Positions 43,997 to 51,455 of a stretch of 51,455 nucleotides of DNA are shown piece after piece. Origin of the DNA: an uncultured Bacteroidales bacterium (lineage in GTDB: Bacteria; Bacteroidota; Bacteroidia; Bacteroidales; UBA932). Under the pieces are notes generated by a model. That model searched no databases. It was given only the letters and a program-made list of their open reading frames with translations, and had not been told where the DNA came from. The stretch is from contig CALYTI010000012.1 of assembly GCA_945487035.1 (NCBI GenBank), positions 1 to 51,455 of the forward strand. Direction: 5' to 3'. The position numbers were made by a program, and so were the translations under genes. Each line of letters begins with the position of its first letter. Position 1 is the first letter of the stretch.

Positions 43997-44014
43997 TTGT
44001 TCCACGTGGAACAA
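43997..44014. promoter_or_regulatory. parS-like centromere site
   Basis: TTGTTCCACGTGGAACAA is a perfect 18-bp palindrome. Its core TGTTCCACGTGGAACA differs from the general bacterial parS consensus TGTTNCACGTGAAACA at one base. It fills most of the 29-base gap between ruvA and sufS, where there is no coding constraint. ParB is expected to bind it. It may add a regulatory effect on sufS. Confidence 0.78.
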
Positions 44015-44019
44015 AATAT

Positions 44020-44613
44020 TTACAACATCTTGAGTGCTGCCTTGATAAGGTCTTCTACTTTCGCATTAGGATTGGTTTTGACTATAGCCTGAAGCGCCTT
44101 ATTGATATTTGGTTTGGAGAATCCAAGCATCTGGAGAGCACTTGAAGCCTCTTCCATTGCAGCATTCTTTTCGGCAGTAAAAAGTACCTCAGGAGAAGTA
44201 CCTTCTCCTTTCACTATTTTGTCTTTCAATTCCAGAATCATTCGCTGGGCAGTCTTCAAGCCTATTCCTTTTACACTCTTGATAACATTGACATTTTCAG
44301 AAAGAATAGCACTTCTGAACTCGTCAGCACTGAGAGAAGAGAGAATCATACGCGCCGAATTCACACCTACTCCTGATACTCCAATGATAGTTTGGAAAAG
44401 AGATCTTTCGTCTCTATTTGCAAATCCATAGTACAATTCAACATCCGAATTATTCTGCAAATGATGATGTACATAGAGTTTTGCATCTTCTTTTCCCTCT
44501 AGCTCCGCATATGTCTGAAGGGAAATTTCCATAGCATACCCAATCCCGTGGTTATCTATTACAACACGGGTAGGAGTAAGCTCTGCAATATGTCCTGAAA
44601 TATAGTCTATCAT
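44020..44613 (-). CDS. ruvA: Holliday junction branch migration protein RuvA
   Basis: Binds Holliday junctions and loads RuvB. The 197-residue protein has an N-terminal OB fold (MIDYISGHIAELTPTRVVIDNHGIGY), two helix-hairpin-helix motifs (IGVSGVGVNSARMIL and VKGIGLKTAQRMI), an acidic linker and the C-terminal RuvB-binding three-helix domain (ALQMLGFSKPNINKAL). It starts two bases after mnmG. The next gap contains the parS-like site. Confidence 0.96.
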   Translation of the reverse strand: MIDYISGHIAELTPTRVVIDNHGIGYAMEISLQTYAELEGKEDAKLYVHHHLQNNSDVELYYGFANRDERSLFQTIIGVSGVGVNSARMILSSLSADEFRSAILSENVNVIKSVKGIGLKTAQRMILELKDKIVKGEGTSPEVLFTAEKNAAMEEASSALQMLGFSKPNINKALQAIVKTNPNAKVEDLIKAALKML

Positions 44614-44615
44614 AA

Positions 44616-46481
44616 TTATCTACCGAAATATACTAACAATACTGAAATATCTGCCGGTGAGACTCCGGAAATTCTGGAAGCCTGACCTATAGTCCTAGGC
44701 TTATATCTCTCCAATTTCTGTCTGCATTCTATGGTCAAACCGTTTATATCTGAAAAATCAAAACCATCCGGAATAGAGAGAGATTCAAGTCTCTTCAACT
44801 TCTTTGCATTCTCAACTTCCCTATCGATATAACCCTTATACTTAATAGAGATTTCTGCCGATTCAATTTCGTGTTTGGTGTAATTTGTTCTACGTGGAAC
44901 AATTTCAAGAATCTCACCCAAATCCAACTCTGGGCGAGTTGCAATGAAGGAAATCTTCTTTGATTCGGTAAGCAAAGCGGAATCTTTTGATTCAAGATAT
45001 GGATTGATCAAATCAGCTTTAACTGTGGTATTGTCACAGAAAGAAATAAGTTCATCAACCTTATCGTACTTCTTCTGAACAGCTTTATATCTTTCTTCAG
45101 ATGCCAGACCGATATGGTATGAAAGAGGAGTAAGTCTTCTGTCGGCATTGTCCTGACGAAGAAGTATCCTGTATTCGGCTCTGGATGTGAACATACGGTA
45201 TGGCTCATCGACTCCCTTGGTAATCAAATCATCTATAAGCACTCCAATATATGACTCATCACGACCAAGCACAAGAGGAGACTTCCCCGCTATCTTCAGA
45301 GCAGCGTTTATTCCTGCCATAAGTCCTTGAGCACCAGCCTCTTCGTAACCGGTAGTACCATTTACCTGACCAGCAAGATACAAACCATCCAACTCTTTCA
45401 GTTCAAGAGTGGCTTTGAGCTGAACCGGATCGAAGTAATCATATTCTACCGCGTATGCCGGCCTGTAAATCTTAGCCTTCTCCATACCTTTGATTTTGTG
45501 AAGCGCTGCAAGCTGAATATCGAGAGGCAGTGACGAAGAGAATCCCTGGAGATAATACTCCGTTTTGACAGCACCCTCCGGTTCAAGAAAGAGCTGGTGT
45601 TCCGTCTTGTCAGGAAATACTCTCAACTTATCTTCTATACTCGGACAATAGCGCGGACCCTTTCCGGAAATCATTCCGGTAAAAAGAGGTGAATCCGCGA
45701 AACCGGAGCGCAGAGTATCGTGTACATCCTCGTTGGTATGAAGTATATAGCAAGGAAGCTGGACACTCCCCTGCTTCTGCACCGCTGATTCTACATCAAG
45801 AAAAGAAAACCTCTCAGGGTTCTCATCTCCGAACTGAAGAGGAAGGGAGGCAGTATCTACAGAACGTATATCGATTCTTGGAGGAGTACCTGTCTTCATT
45901 CTTCCGGTAACAACACCCATTGATTTCAACTGTTCCGTCAGACCATAAGACGATGACTCCCCTATCCTTCCACCGGTCAAGGAGTTTCTACCGACAAAGA
46001 GTTTTCCTCCGAGGAAGGTGCCGGCGGTCAAAACAACTGCCTGAGAATTAAAAATTTGCCCATCATCGGTACGGACTCCGGCTATTTTTCGATTCTCAAA
46101 GAGAAAAGAAACGGCTATTCCTTCGTAAATATCTATAAATAAATTACTTACAAGGATTTTACACCAATTCTGGGAAAAAGCTATTTTATCGCACTGTGCC
46201 CTTGGACTCCACATTGCAGGACCTTTGGAGCGGTTGAGCATCCTGAACTGCAGAGTTGAAGCATCCGTGACCAAACCCATATAGCCGCCAAGAGCGTCAA
46301 TCTCCCGGACTATCTGTCCTTTGGCAATTCCGCCTATCGCAGGATTGCAGGACATCTTTGCAAAAGAAAGAGCATCCATAGTAAGCAGCAGTACGGATGC
46401 ACCAAGATTCGCCGCGGCCATTGCCGCTTCGCATCCTGCGTGTCCCCCGCCGACTACTATTATGTCATAAGCTTTCTTCAT
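44616..46481 (-). CDS. mnmG: tRNA uridine 5-carboxymethylaminomethyl modification enzyme MnmG (GidA)
   Basis: FAD enzyme that, with MnmE, modifies U34 of several tRNAs. The 621-residue protein has the N-terminal FAD motif [38 protein letters not shown], the signature [15 protein letters not shown] stretch ([14 protein letters not shown]) and [20 protein letters not shown]. The C-terminal helical domain ends [17 protein letters not shown]. It overlaps ybeY by four bases. In many bacteria gidA lies beside the replication origin, which is relevant to the parS-like sites here; one of these is inside this gene at 44886-44901. Confidence 0.97.
   Translation of the reverse strand: MKKAYDIIVVGGGHAGCEAAMAAANLGASVLLLTMDALSFAKMSCNPAIGGIAKGQIVREIDALGGYMGLVTDASTLQFRMLNRSKGPAMWSPRAQCDKIAFSQNWCKILVSNLFIDIYEGIAVSFLFENRKIAGVRTDDGQIFNSQAVVLTAGTFLGGKLFVGRNSLTGGRIGESSSYGLTEQLKSMGVVTGRMKTGTPPRIDIRSVDTASLPLQFGDENPERFSFLDVESAVQKQGSVQLPCYILHTNEDVHDTLRSGFADSPLFTGMISGKGPRYCPSIEDKLRVFPDKTEHQLFLEPEGAVKTEYYLQGFSSSLPLDIQLAALHKIKGMEKAKIYRPAYAVEYDYFDPVQLKATLELKELDGLYLAGQVNGTTGYEEAGAQGLMAGINAALKIAGKSPLVLGRDESYIGVLIDDLITKGVDEPYRMFTSRAEYRILLRQDNADRRLTPLSYHIGLASEERYKAVQKKYDKVDELISFCDNTTVKADLINPYLESKDSALLTESKKISFIATRPELDLGEILEIVPRRTNYTKHEIESAEISIKYKGYIDREVENAKKLKRLESLSIPDGFDFSDINGLTIECRQKLERYKPRTIGQASRISGVSPADISVLLVYFGR
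44886..44901. promoter_or_regulatory. Second parS-like site inside mnmG
   Basis: The minus strand reads TGTTCCACGTAGAACA, one base different from the perfect site at 43998-44013. It encodes part of IVPRRTN in MnmG, so some of the match is under protein constraint. Two such sites within 900 bases is typical of a parS cluster and unlikely by chance. Confidence 0.55.
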
Positions 46482-46900
46482 ACAAGTTTCTTTCTCAGGT
46501 CAAGATAATAATTTTCTTTTTCCCTCATCACCTTGATATCCTCTTCACTGTGGTCATCATAACCGATGAGATGAAGCAGACCGTGAACTATCACCCTGTT
46601 CAACTCGTCTTCGAACTCAGTTCCATAGTAAACGGAATTTTCTCTCACAGAATCCACGCTTATGAAAAGATCTCCGCTAAGCACTTTCTTCTCACAATAA
46701 TCGAAGGTAATGATATCTGTGAAATAGTCGTGCTGAAGATATTTCATATTCACGTCCAGTATGTAATTGTCCGAACAGAAAATGATATTGATATCTCCGA
46801 GTCTGCGGATTTCACTCTCGGCAACCATCTTGAGCCACCTGTTGTTCAAAAGTCTGTGCTTGAATTCGAACTTGGTATCTTCTTTGAAATATCTGACCAT
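46478..46900 (-). CDS. ybeY: Endoribonuclease YbeY
   Basis: Zinc RNase for 16S rRNA 3'-end maturation and ribosome quality control. The 140-residue protein has [12 protein letters not shown] (conserved TDVLSFP-like region) and the metal site [16 protein letters not shown], that is H-x3-H-x4-D-H. It heads a seven-gene minus-strand transcript, its stop overlapping the mnmG ATG by four bases. Confidence 0.94.
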   Translation of the reverse strand: MVRYFKEDTKFEFKHRLLNNRWLKMVAESEIRRLGDINIIFCSDNYILDVNMKYLQHDYFTDIITFDYCEKKVLSGDLFISVDSVRENSVYYGTEFEDELNRVIVHGLLHLIGYDDHSEEDIKVMREKENYYLDLRKKLV

Positions 46901-46919
46901 AAGCGTTAATTTGTACGCG

Positions 46920-46927
46920 CAAATTTA
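46920..46927 (-). promoter_or_regulatory. Promoter -7 box for ybeY-mnmG-ruvA-suf operon
   Basis: The minus strand reads TAAATTTG, exact to TAnnTTTG, 20-27 bases before the ybeY ATG. A -33 element is not obvious. It is back to back with the tonB promoter. Confidence 0.5.
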
Positions 46928-46946
46928 CATCTATTCTACCGGATAA

Positions 46947-46977
46947 TTGGATAAAATCCGAAAATTATTTAACTTTG
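46947..46977 (+). promoter_or_regulatory. Promoter of tonB
   Basis: TTG (46947-46949) is followed after 20 bases by TAACTTTG (46970-46977), matching both Bacteroidetes elements and their spacing. The leader to the tonB ATG at 47009 is about 25 bases. Confidence 0.65.
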
Positions 46978-47008
46978 GGGACAAATCGGAAATTAACAGA
47001 ATAAAGAT

Positions 47009-47698
47009 ATGGAAGTTAAGAAATCAGAAAGAGCCAATCTTGAAAAGAAAAGATTGCTTTTCGTAGAGGTGGGACTCATCCTCTCGCTGGCAATCGTGTA
47101 CGGCGCATTCTCTTTCAGTACAAAGGAGAAAGCAGCGTCAGTGCTTGATGCAGGCCCACAGGAAACCATCGAGGAAGAAATCATTCCTATCACCCAGGAG
47201 ACCCCTCCACCACCACCTGAAACCCCTAAGATTCCTGTTCTTTCCGAGCAGATTGACATCGTTGACGACGATATCAAGGTGGACGAAGTTATCATCAATA
47301 CTGAGGACGAAGCAGACCTCGGAGTTGAGATTATGGACTATGTAGAAGTTGCAGAGGAAGAGGAAATCGAAGAAGAGGCCATTCCGTTCATGCTCGTTGA
47401 GCAGAAGCCTTCATTCCAGGGCGGTGATGCCAATGCATTCTCAAAGTGGGTGAACTCAAGGCTTAACTATCCTGACGTAGCAAAGGAAAACGGTGTACAG
47501 GGTCGTGTTATGCTTCAGTTCACTGTAGGTGCAGACGGTGTCGTAAGAGATGTCAAGGTGCTTCGTGGCGTAGATCCTTCACTTGACAAGGAGGCCGTAA
47601 GAGTCGTTTCAATGTCTCCGAAGTGGACTCCTGGCAAGCAGAGAGACCGCAATGTAAAGGTTACCTACACCTTCCCTGTTATTTTCCAGCTCAGGTAA
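47009..47698 (+). CDS. tonB: TonB family energy-transducing protein
   Basis: Couples the proton motive force to outer-membrane receptors such as the two encoded in this window. The 229-residue protein has a basic N-terminus, one membrane helix (about 17-36, LLFVEVGLILSLAIVYGAF), a periplasmic region with PPPPPETPKIP and long acidic stretches, and a C-terminal TonB domain starting KPSFQGGDANAFSKWVNSRL and ending VTYTFPVIFQLR with GRVMLQFTVGADG. Pro-rich part is short and the linker is Glu-rich, unlike the Pro-Lys linker of E. coli TonB. ExbB/ExbD are not nearby. It has its own promoter and a weak terminator. Confidence 0.93.
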   Translation: MEVKKSERANLEKKRLLFVEVGLILSLAIVYGAFSFSTKEKAASVLDAGPQETIEEEIIPITQETPPPPPETPKIPVLSEQIDIVDDDIKVDEVIINTEDEADLGVEIMDYVEVAEEEEIEEEAIPFMLVEQKPSFQGGDANAFSKWVNSRLNYPDVAKENGVQGRVMLQFTVGADGVVRDVKVLRGVDPSLDKEAVRVVSMSPKWTPGKQRDRNVKVTYTFPVIFQLR

Positions 47699-47723
47699 GG
47701 AAACTAATTTAAAAAATTGGATG

Positions 47724-47751
47724 AGGCCGTCTGCAAGGATGGCCTTTATTT
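47724..47751 (+). terminator. Weak intrinsic terminator or attenuator between tonB and hflX
   Basis: AGGCCGTC (47724-47731) pairs with GATGGCCT (47738-47745) with one G-U pair and a six-base loop, followed by TTATTTG. It starts 26 bases after the tonB stop and ends just before the hflX ATG at 47759. The T-run is short, so termination may be partial. Confidence 0.5.
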
Positions 47752-47758
47752 GAATAGG

Positions 47759-48943
47759 ATGGAGAAAGAAAGATTGGAAAAAGCCGTATTTGTCGGCATT
47801 ATCAGACCTAAAGACGACGAAAGGAAGGTCTATGAGTATCTGGACGAACTCCAGTTCCTTGCAGAGACAGCGGGAGCCGTGGGAGACAAGAAATTCGTGC
47901 AGAGGGTTGACCGTCCTGACAACGCAACCTATATCCGCAGCGGAAAACTGGAAGAGATAGCAGCCTACTGCGAAGAGAATGAAATAGACTATGTAATCTT
48001 TGATGACGAGCTCACCGGGATGCAGCAGCGCAATATCGAAAAGATAATTCAGAAAAGCGCTGTTATCGACAGGACCAGCCTGATTCTGGAAATCTTCGCT
48101 CAAAGGGCAAAGACTTCCTACGCGAAGATGCAGGTTGAATTGGCGAGATATAACTATATGCTCCCCCGCCTCGCCGGTATGTGGACCCACCTTGAGCGCC
48201 AACGCGGAGGCAGAGGTACACGCGGAGGAATGGGTGAGACCCAGATTGAGGTGGACAGGCGAATAGTAAAGGAAAGAATAGTAAAGCTGAAATCCGACCT
48301 CTCGAAAGTTGACCGTCAGATGGCAGTCCAGCGCAGCAACAGAGGCAGTATGGTGCGCCTCGCCCTTGTAGGCTATACCAATGTAGGGAAATCCACCCTT
48401 ATGAACCTTCTTGCCAAGTCAGATGTATTTGCAGAAAACAAACTCTTCGCAACTCTTGACACTACCGTAAGAAAGGTCGTAATAGAGAATGTCCCCTTCC
48501 TTTTGAGCGATACTGTAGGTTTCATCAGAAAGCTTCCTACGCAGCTGATAGAAGCCTTCAAAAGCACCTTGGACGAGGTCAGGGAGGCAGATATTCTTGT
48601 TCACGTAGTAGATATTTCAGCGCCTGACTTTGAAGAGCAGATGCAGATAGTCGAGCAGACGCTTCGCGATATAGGAGCCGCTGGAAAGCCGGTCTATGTA
48701 GTATTCAACAAGGTTGACGCCTACACCTGGGAAGAATATGACGAATTCTCACTCGAACCAAAGCAGAAAATCAACCGCTCTCTTGCGGAGCTTAAGAACA
48801 GCTGGATTTCCAGCGAAAAAGCACCTTGCATTTTCATCTCTGCTAAGGAGAAGGTGGGTATAGAAAAACTCCGCAACGACATCTACAAGATGGTTGCGGA
48901 GATTCACGCCGGGCGTTACCCGTTCAATAACTTTCTCTGGTAA
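47759..48943 (+). CDS. hflX: GTPase HflX
   Basis: Ribosome-associated GTPase that splits stalled 70S ribosomes, important in stress. The 394-residue protein has an N-terminal ND1 domain (AVFVGIIRPKDD, ETAGAVG, GKLEEIAAYCEEN), the connecting RGGRGTRGGMGETQIEVDRR motif, G1 GYTNVGKST, G3 DTVGFIRKLP and G4 NKVD. ATG 47759 was chosen; an upstream TTG at 47717 would run through the terminator stem. Ends directly next to the frdB stop on the other strand with no gap. Confidence 0.95.
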   Translation: MEKERLEKAVFVGIIRPKDDERKVYEYLDELQFLAETAGAVGDKKFVQRVDRPDNATYIRSGKLEEIAAYCEENEIDYVIFDDELTGMQQRNIEKIIQKSAVIDRTSLILEIFAQRAKTSYAKMQVELARYNYMLPRLAGMWTHLERQRGGRGTRGGMGETQIEVDRRIVKERIVKLKSDLSKVDRQMAVQRSNRGSMVRLALVGYTNVGKSTLMNLLAKSDVFAENKLFATLDTTVRKVVIENVPFLLSDTVGFIRKLPTQLIEAFKSTLDEVREADILVHVVDISAPDFEEQMQIVEQTLRDIGAAGKPVYVVFNKVDAYTWEEYDEFSLEPKQKINRSLAELKNSWISSEKAPCIFISAKEKVGIEKLRNDIYKMVAEIHAGRYPFNNFLW

Positions 48944-49723
48944 CTAGTCAGAGAATTTAGCCTTAAGATACTCCCTGTTGAGGCGGGCGATGTGCTCTAC
49001 GGTAATTCCCTTAGGGCACTCGAGCTCGCAGGCGCGGGTGTTGGTACAGCTTCCGAATCCGAGCTCATCCATCTTCGCAACCATAGCCTTTGCCCTTCTC
49101 TTGGCTTCAGGACGGCCCTGAGGAAGAAGTGCGAGAGAACTTACGCGTGCAGCAACGAAGAGCATGGCAGAGCCGTTTTTGCAGGTTGCAACGCAAGCTC
49201 CGCAACCGACGCAAGCGGCAGCATCCATACTCTCCTCAGCCTTGTCGTGAGGGATAAGAAGGTTGTTGCCGTCCGGAGCGGAACCGGTGCGTACGGAGAT
49301 GAATCCGCCTGCCTGAAGAATCTTGTCGAATGCTCCACGGTCAACAACGAGGTCCTTGATAACAGGAAAGCCTGCACTTCTCCAAGGCTCTACCGTAATG
49401 GTAGCACCATCCTTGAAATGACGCATAAACAGCTGGCAGGTTGTCACGTGGTCATCAGGTCCGTGTGCACGGCCGTCAATGTAGAGAGAGCAAGCACCGC
49501 AAATACCCTCGCGGCAATCGTGGTCGAAAGAAACAGGACCGCTGCTCTGGCATCCCCTCTCAACAGCTACAGGGTCGGATCCTTCCCTGATGAGCTGCTC
49601 ATTGAGGATATCAAGCATCTCGAGGAAGGAAGCGTCCTCCTCAATACCTGAAATGTGGTAGGTCTCGAAATGTCCCTTTGCCTTGGCGTTCTTCTGACGC
49701 CATATCTTGAGATTGAATTCCAT
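48944..49723 (-). CDS. Fumarate reductase/succinate dehydrogenase iron-sulfur subunit
   Basis: Electron-transfer subunit, 259 residues. The plant-type 2Fe-2S ligands are in [16 protein letters not shown] and the later VTTCQL. The 4Fe-4S site is [15 protein letters not shown], and the 3Fe-4S site starts [14 protein letters not shown]. It starts five bases after the flavoprotein stop. In Bacteroidetes the complex usually runs as fumarate reductase in anaerobic respiration; direction cannot be judged from sequence. Confidence 0.94.
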   Translation of the reverse strand: MEFNLKIWRQKNAKAKGHFETYHISGIEEDASFLEMLDILNEQLIREGSDPVAVERGCQSSGPVSFDHDCREGICGACSLYIDGRAHGPDDHVTTCQLFMRHFKDGATITVEPWRSAGFPVIKDLVVDRGAFDKILQAGGFISVRTGSAPDGNNLLIPHDKAEESMDAAACVGCGACVATCKNGSAMLFVAARVSSLALLPQGRPEAKRRAKAMVAKMDELGFGSCTNTRACELECPKGITVEHIARLNREYLKAKFSD

Positions 49724-49728
49724 TTCGC

Positions 49729-51455
49729 TTAGTCTTTGTAGTTTCTGGTCTTAACTTCAATAAATTCGTAGTTGAGAGGCTCTTTGTGAAGTTCAGGTGT
49801 CTGACCTTCTCCCTTGTACTCCCAAGCGGCAACGTACATAAAGTTCTTGTCGTCACGCTTTGCCTCACCCTCTTCGGTCTGGCTTTCAACACGGAAGTGT
49901 CCACCGCAGGACTCTTTTCTGTGAAGGGCATCGTTAGCCATAAGTTTGCCGATTTCGAAGAAGTCTTCAAGACGGAGTGCCTTTTCGAGTTCCTGGTTGA
50001 ACTCATACTGGCTTCCGGTAACCTTTACGGTCTCGTAGAACTTCTTCTGGAGCTCGTCAATCTCGACAAGAGCTTTCTTGAGGCCCTGCTCGTCGCGAGC
50101 CATTCCTACATACTCCCACATAATGTGTCCGAGCTGTTTGTGAATAGCATCAACCGGTTCGGTTCCGTTTACTGCAAATAGTCTGTCGATTCTTGCCTGA
50201 ACAGCCTTCTCAGCCTCTGCGAACTCAGGAGTATTGACATCAGTCTTAGGCTCTGAGAACTTCTTTGAGAGGTAGTCTCCGATTGTGACAGGAAGGATAA
50301 AGTATCCGTCAGCAAGACCCTGCATAAGTGCAGATGCTCCGAGGCGGTTTCCGCCGTGGTCTGAGAAGTTGGCCTCACCTATTGCATAGAGTCCAGGGAT
50401 GGTTGTCTGAAGATCGTAATCAACCCAGATACCTCCCATAGTGTAGTGGATGGCAGGGTAAATCATCATAGGCTCCTCCCAAGGGGAAGAGTTGGTGATT
50501 TTCTCATACATATCGAAGAGGTTGCCGTAACGCTCTGCAACTCTCTGGTGTCCGAGACGGTTGATAGCCTCGCTGAAATCGAGGAACACAGCCTTTCCTG
50601 TCTCATTGACACCGAAGCCTGCATCACACCTTTCCTTGGCTGCGCGTGATGCAACATCACGTGGAACAAGGTTTCCGAAAGCAGGGTAGCGGCGCTCGAG
50701 ATAGTAATCGCGGTCTTCCTCAGGAATCTGTGAAGGCTTGATTTCGTGTTTGCGGAGCTTCAGCACATCCTCCATCTTCTTAGGTACCCAGATGCGTCCG
50801 TCATTACGCAGTGACTCGGACATAAGGGTAAGCTTGCACTGCTGCTCACCGTGCACAGGAATACAGGTAGGATGAATCTGGGCAAAACAAGGATTTGCAA
50901 AATATGCTCCCTTCTTGTAGCACTGAACGGCAGCTGAACCGTTGCTGTTCATAGCGTTGGTAGAAAGGAAATATGCATTTCCATAGCCTCCGGTAGCGAT
51001 TACGACTGCGTGTGCACCGAATCTCTCGAGCTGTCCGGTCACGAGGTTGCGGGCGATGATACCCTTTGCCTCACCGTTAACAAGCACGAGGTCAAGCATC
51101 TCATATCTTGGATAGCTCTTTACAGTGCCGGCTGCAATCTGGCGGTTAAGGGCAGCGTATGCACCGAGAAGGAGCTGCTGTCCGGTTTGGCCTCTTGCAT
51201 AGAAAGTACGGCTTACCTGCACGCCACCGAAAGAACGGTTGGCAAGGTATCCGCCGTATTCACGTGCGAAAGGAACTCCCTGTGCAACGCACTGGTCGAT
51301 GATAGCTGCACTTACCTCGGCAAGACGGTAAACGTTAGCCTCGCGTGAGCGGTAGTCACCTCCCTTAATCGTATCGTAGAAGAGACGATAGATGGAGTCG
51401 TTGTCATTCTGGTAGTTCTTGGCAGCATTGATACCTCCCTGTGCAGCGATGGAGT
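49729..51455 (-). CDS. Fumarate reductase/succinate dehydrogenase flavoprotein subunit, 5' end beyond the window
   Basis: The frame is open to the right edge, so the N-terminal FAD motif is not seen. Translation from the edge gives [16 protein letters not shown], then [46 protein letters not shown] (substrate-binding His and Thr region), [32 protein letters not shown] and a helical C-terminus. The 576 codons seen correspond to most of a roughly 640-residue subunit. It is followed by the iron-sulfur subunit after five bases; the cytochrome b subunit would lie outside the window, upstream. Confidence 0.95.
   Translation of the reverse strand, partial: SIAAQGGINAAKNYQNDNDSIYRLFYDTIKGGDYRSREANVYRLAEVSAAIIDQCVAQGVPFAREYGGYLANRSFGGVQVSRTFYARGQTGQQLLLGAYAALNRQIAAGTVKSYPRYEMLDLVLVNGEAKGIIARNLVTGQLERFGAHAVVIATGGYGNAYFLSTNAMNSNGSAAVQCYKKGAYFANPCFAQIHPTCIPVHGEQQCKLTLMSESLRNDGRIWVPKKMEDVLKLRKHEIKPSQIPEEDRDYYLERRYPAFGNLVPRDVASRAAKERCDAGFGVNETGKAVFLDFSEAINRLGHQRVAERYGNLFDMYEKITNSSPWEEPMMIYPAIHYTMGGIWVDYDLQTTIPGLYAIGEANFSDHGGNRLGASALMQGLADGYFILPVTIGDYLSKKFSEPKTDVNTPEFAEAEKAVQARIDRLFAVNGTEPVDAIHKQLGHIMWEYVGMARDEQGLKKALVEIDELQKKFYETVKVTGSQYEFNQELEKALRLEDFFEIGKLMANDALHRKESCGGHFRVESQTEEGEAKRDDKNFMYVAAWEYKGEGQTPELHKEPLNYEFIEVKTRNYKD

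Noticed and set aside
43991..44014. An N-terminal extension of sufS from a TTG start (MFHVEQSS)
   Set aside because: It would be the translation of the parS-like palindrome and is not part of the SufS fold; an ATG at 43990 fits the family start.
47717..47758. An upstream TTG start for hflX
   Set aside because: It would translate the terminator hairpin, and the HflX fold begins after ATG 47759.
50653..50668. A third parS-like match (CACGTGGAACA half) in the flavoprotein gene
   Set aside because: Only the right half matches; the left half differs at several positions, and the bases encode the conserved VPRDVA stretch.

Overview
The window is a densely packed chromosomal segment from a member of the Bacteroidetes, most likely the order Bacteroidales. 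The evidence is the gene content: DUF4249 lipoprotein with a TonB-dependent receptor, a DUF5074/BtuG-like propeller lipoprotein, an EF-G2-type paralog, single-chain GlyRS, a short GDP-mannose pyrophosphorylase and an Asp-type MurA. Promoters also match the Bacteroidetes sigma pattern, TAnnTTTG with TTTG or TTG about 19-21 bases upstream. The genus cannot be read from the sequence. No tRNA, rRNA, CRISPR array, IS element or prophage was seen.

Layout. Positions 1-4895 (+) hold the 3' part of mutS2, yraN, manC and a short bifunctional aspartokinase/homoserine dehydrogenase. Positions 14241-4887 (-) are one compact unit, aspS-murB-murA-M20 peptidase-dapB-dapA-dapD-aminotransferase-dapF, in which every junction overlaps or is at most 9 bp. 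With thrA opposite, it covers most of the route from aspartate to meso-diaminopimelate plus the first two committed steps of murein precursor synthesis. An EF-G paralog with an altered G domain lies upstream (16428-14317, -). Positions 16626-21275 (+) hold an XRE regulator, rnhB, mrp and mutS, closed by a strong terminator. A hipBA pair follows (22978-21408, -).

Positions 23043-27542 look like a corrinoid-type uptake locus: a BtuB-like receptor (+), and on the opposite strand a Ser/Thr/Asn-rich lipoprotein, a BtuG-like propeller lipoprotein and a FecCD-type permease that lacks its first membrane segment. Positions 33399-27587 (-) are a second operon: flavodiiron protein, TonB-dependent receptor, DUF4249 lipoprotein and two short-chain dehydrogenases, tightly overlapped. 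A lone AAA/DUF4143 ATPase and a 436-bp AT-rich gap follow.

Positions 41516-35165 (-) are glyS, a ThiL-like protein without most of its metal-binding aspartates, and dnaE. Positions 46900-41560 (-) are ybeY-mnmG-ruvA-sufS-sufE-sufT-like-folK. A perfect 18-bp parS-like palindrome sits in the ruvA-sufS gap and a one-mismatch copy lies inside mnmG, which suggests a centromere region near the replication origin. The right end has tonB and hflX (+) and the iron-sulfur and flavoprotein subunits of a fumarate reductase/succinate dehydrogenase (-), the latter cut by the window edge.

The observations most worth following are the parS pair, the apparent ThiL pseudoenzyme, the BtuB/BtuG-like locus with its 5'-shortened permease, the GTPase-altered EF-G paralog, and the single-operon murein/DAP pathway with an unusual DapC candidate and a DapF active-site substitution.
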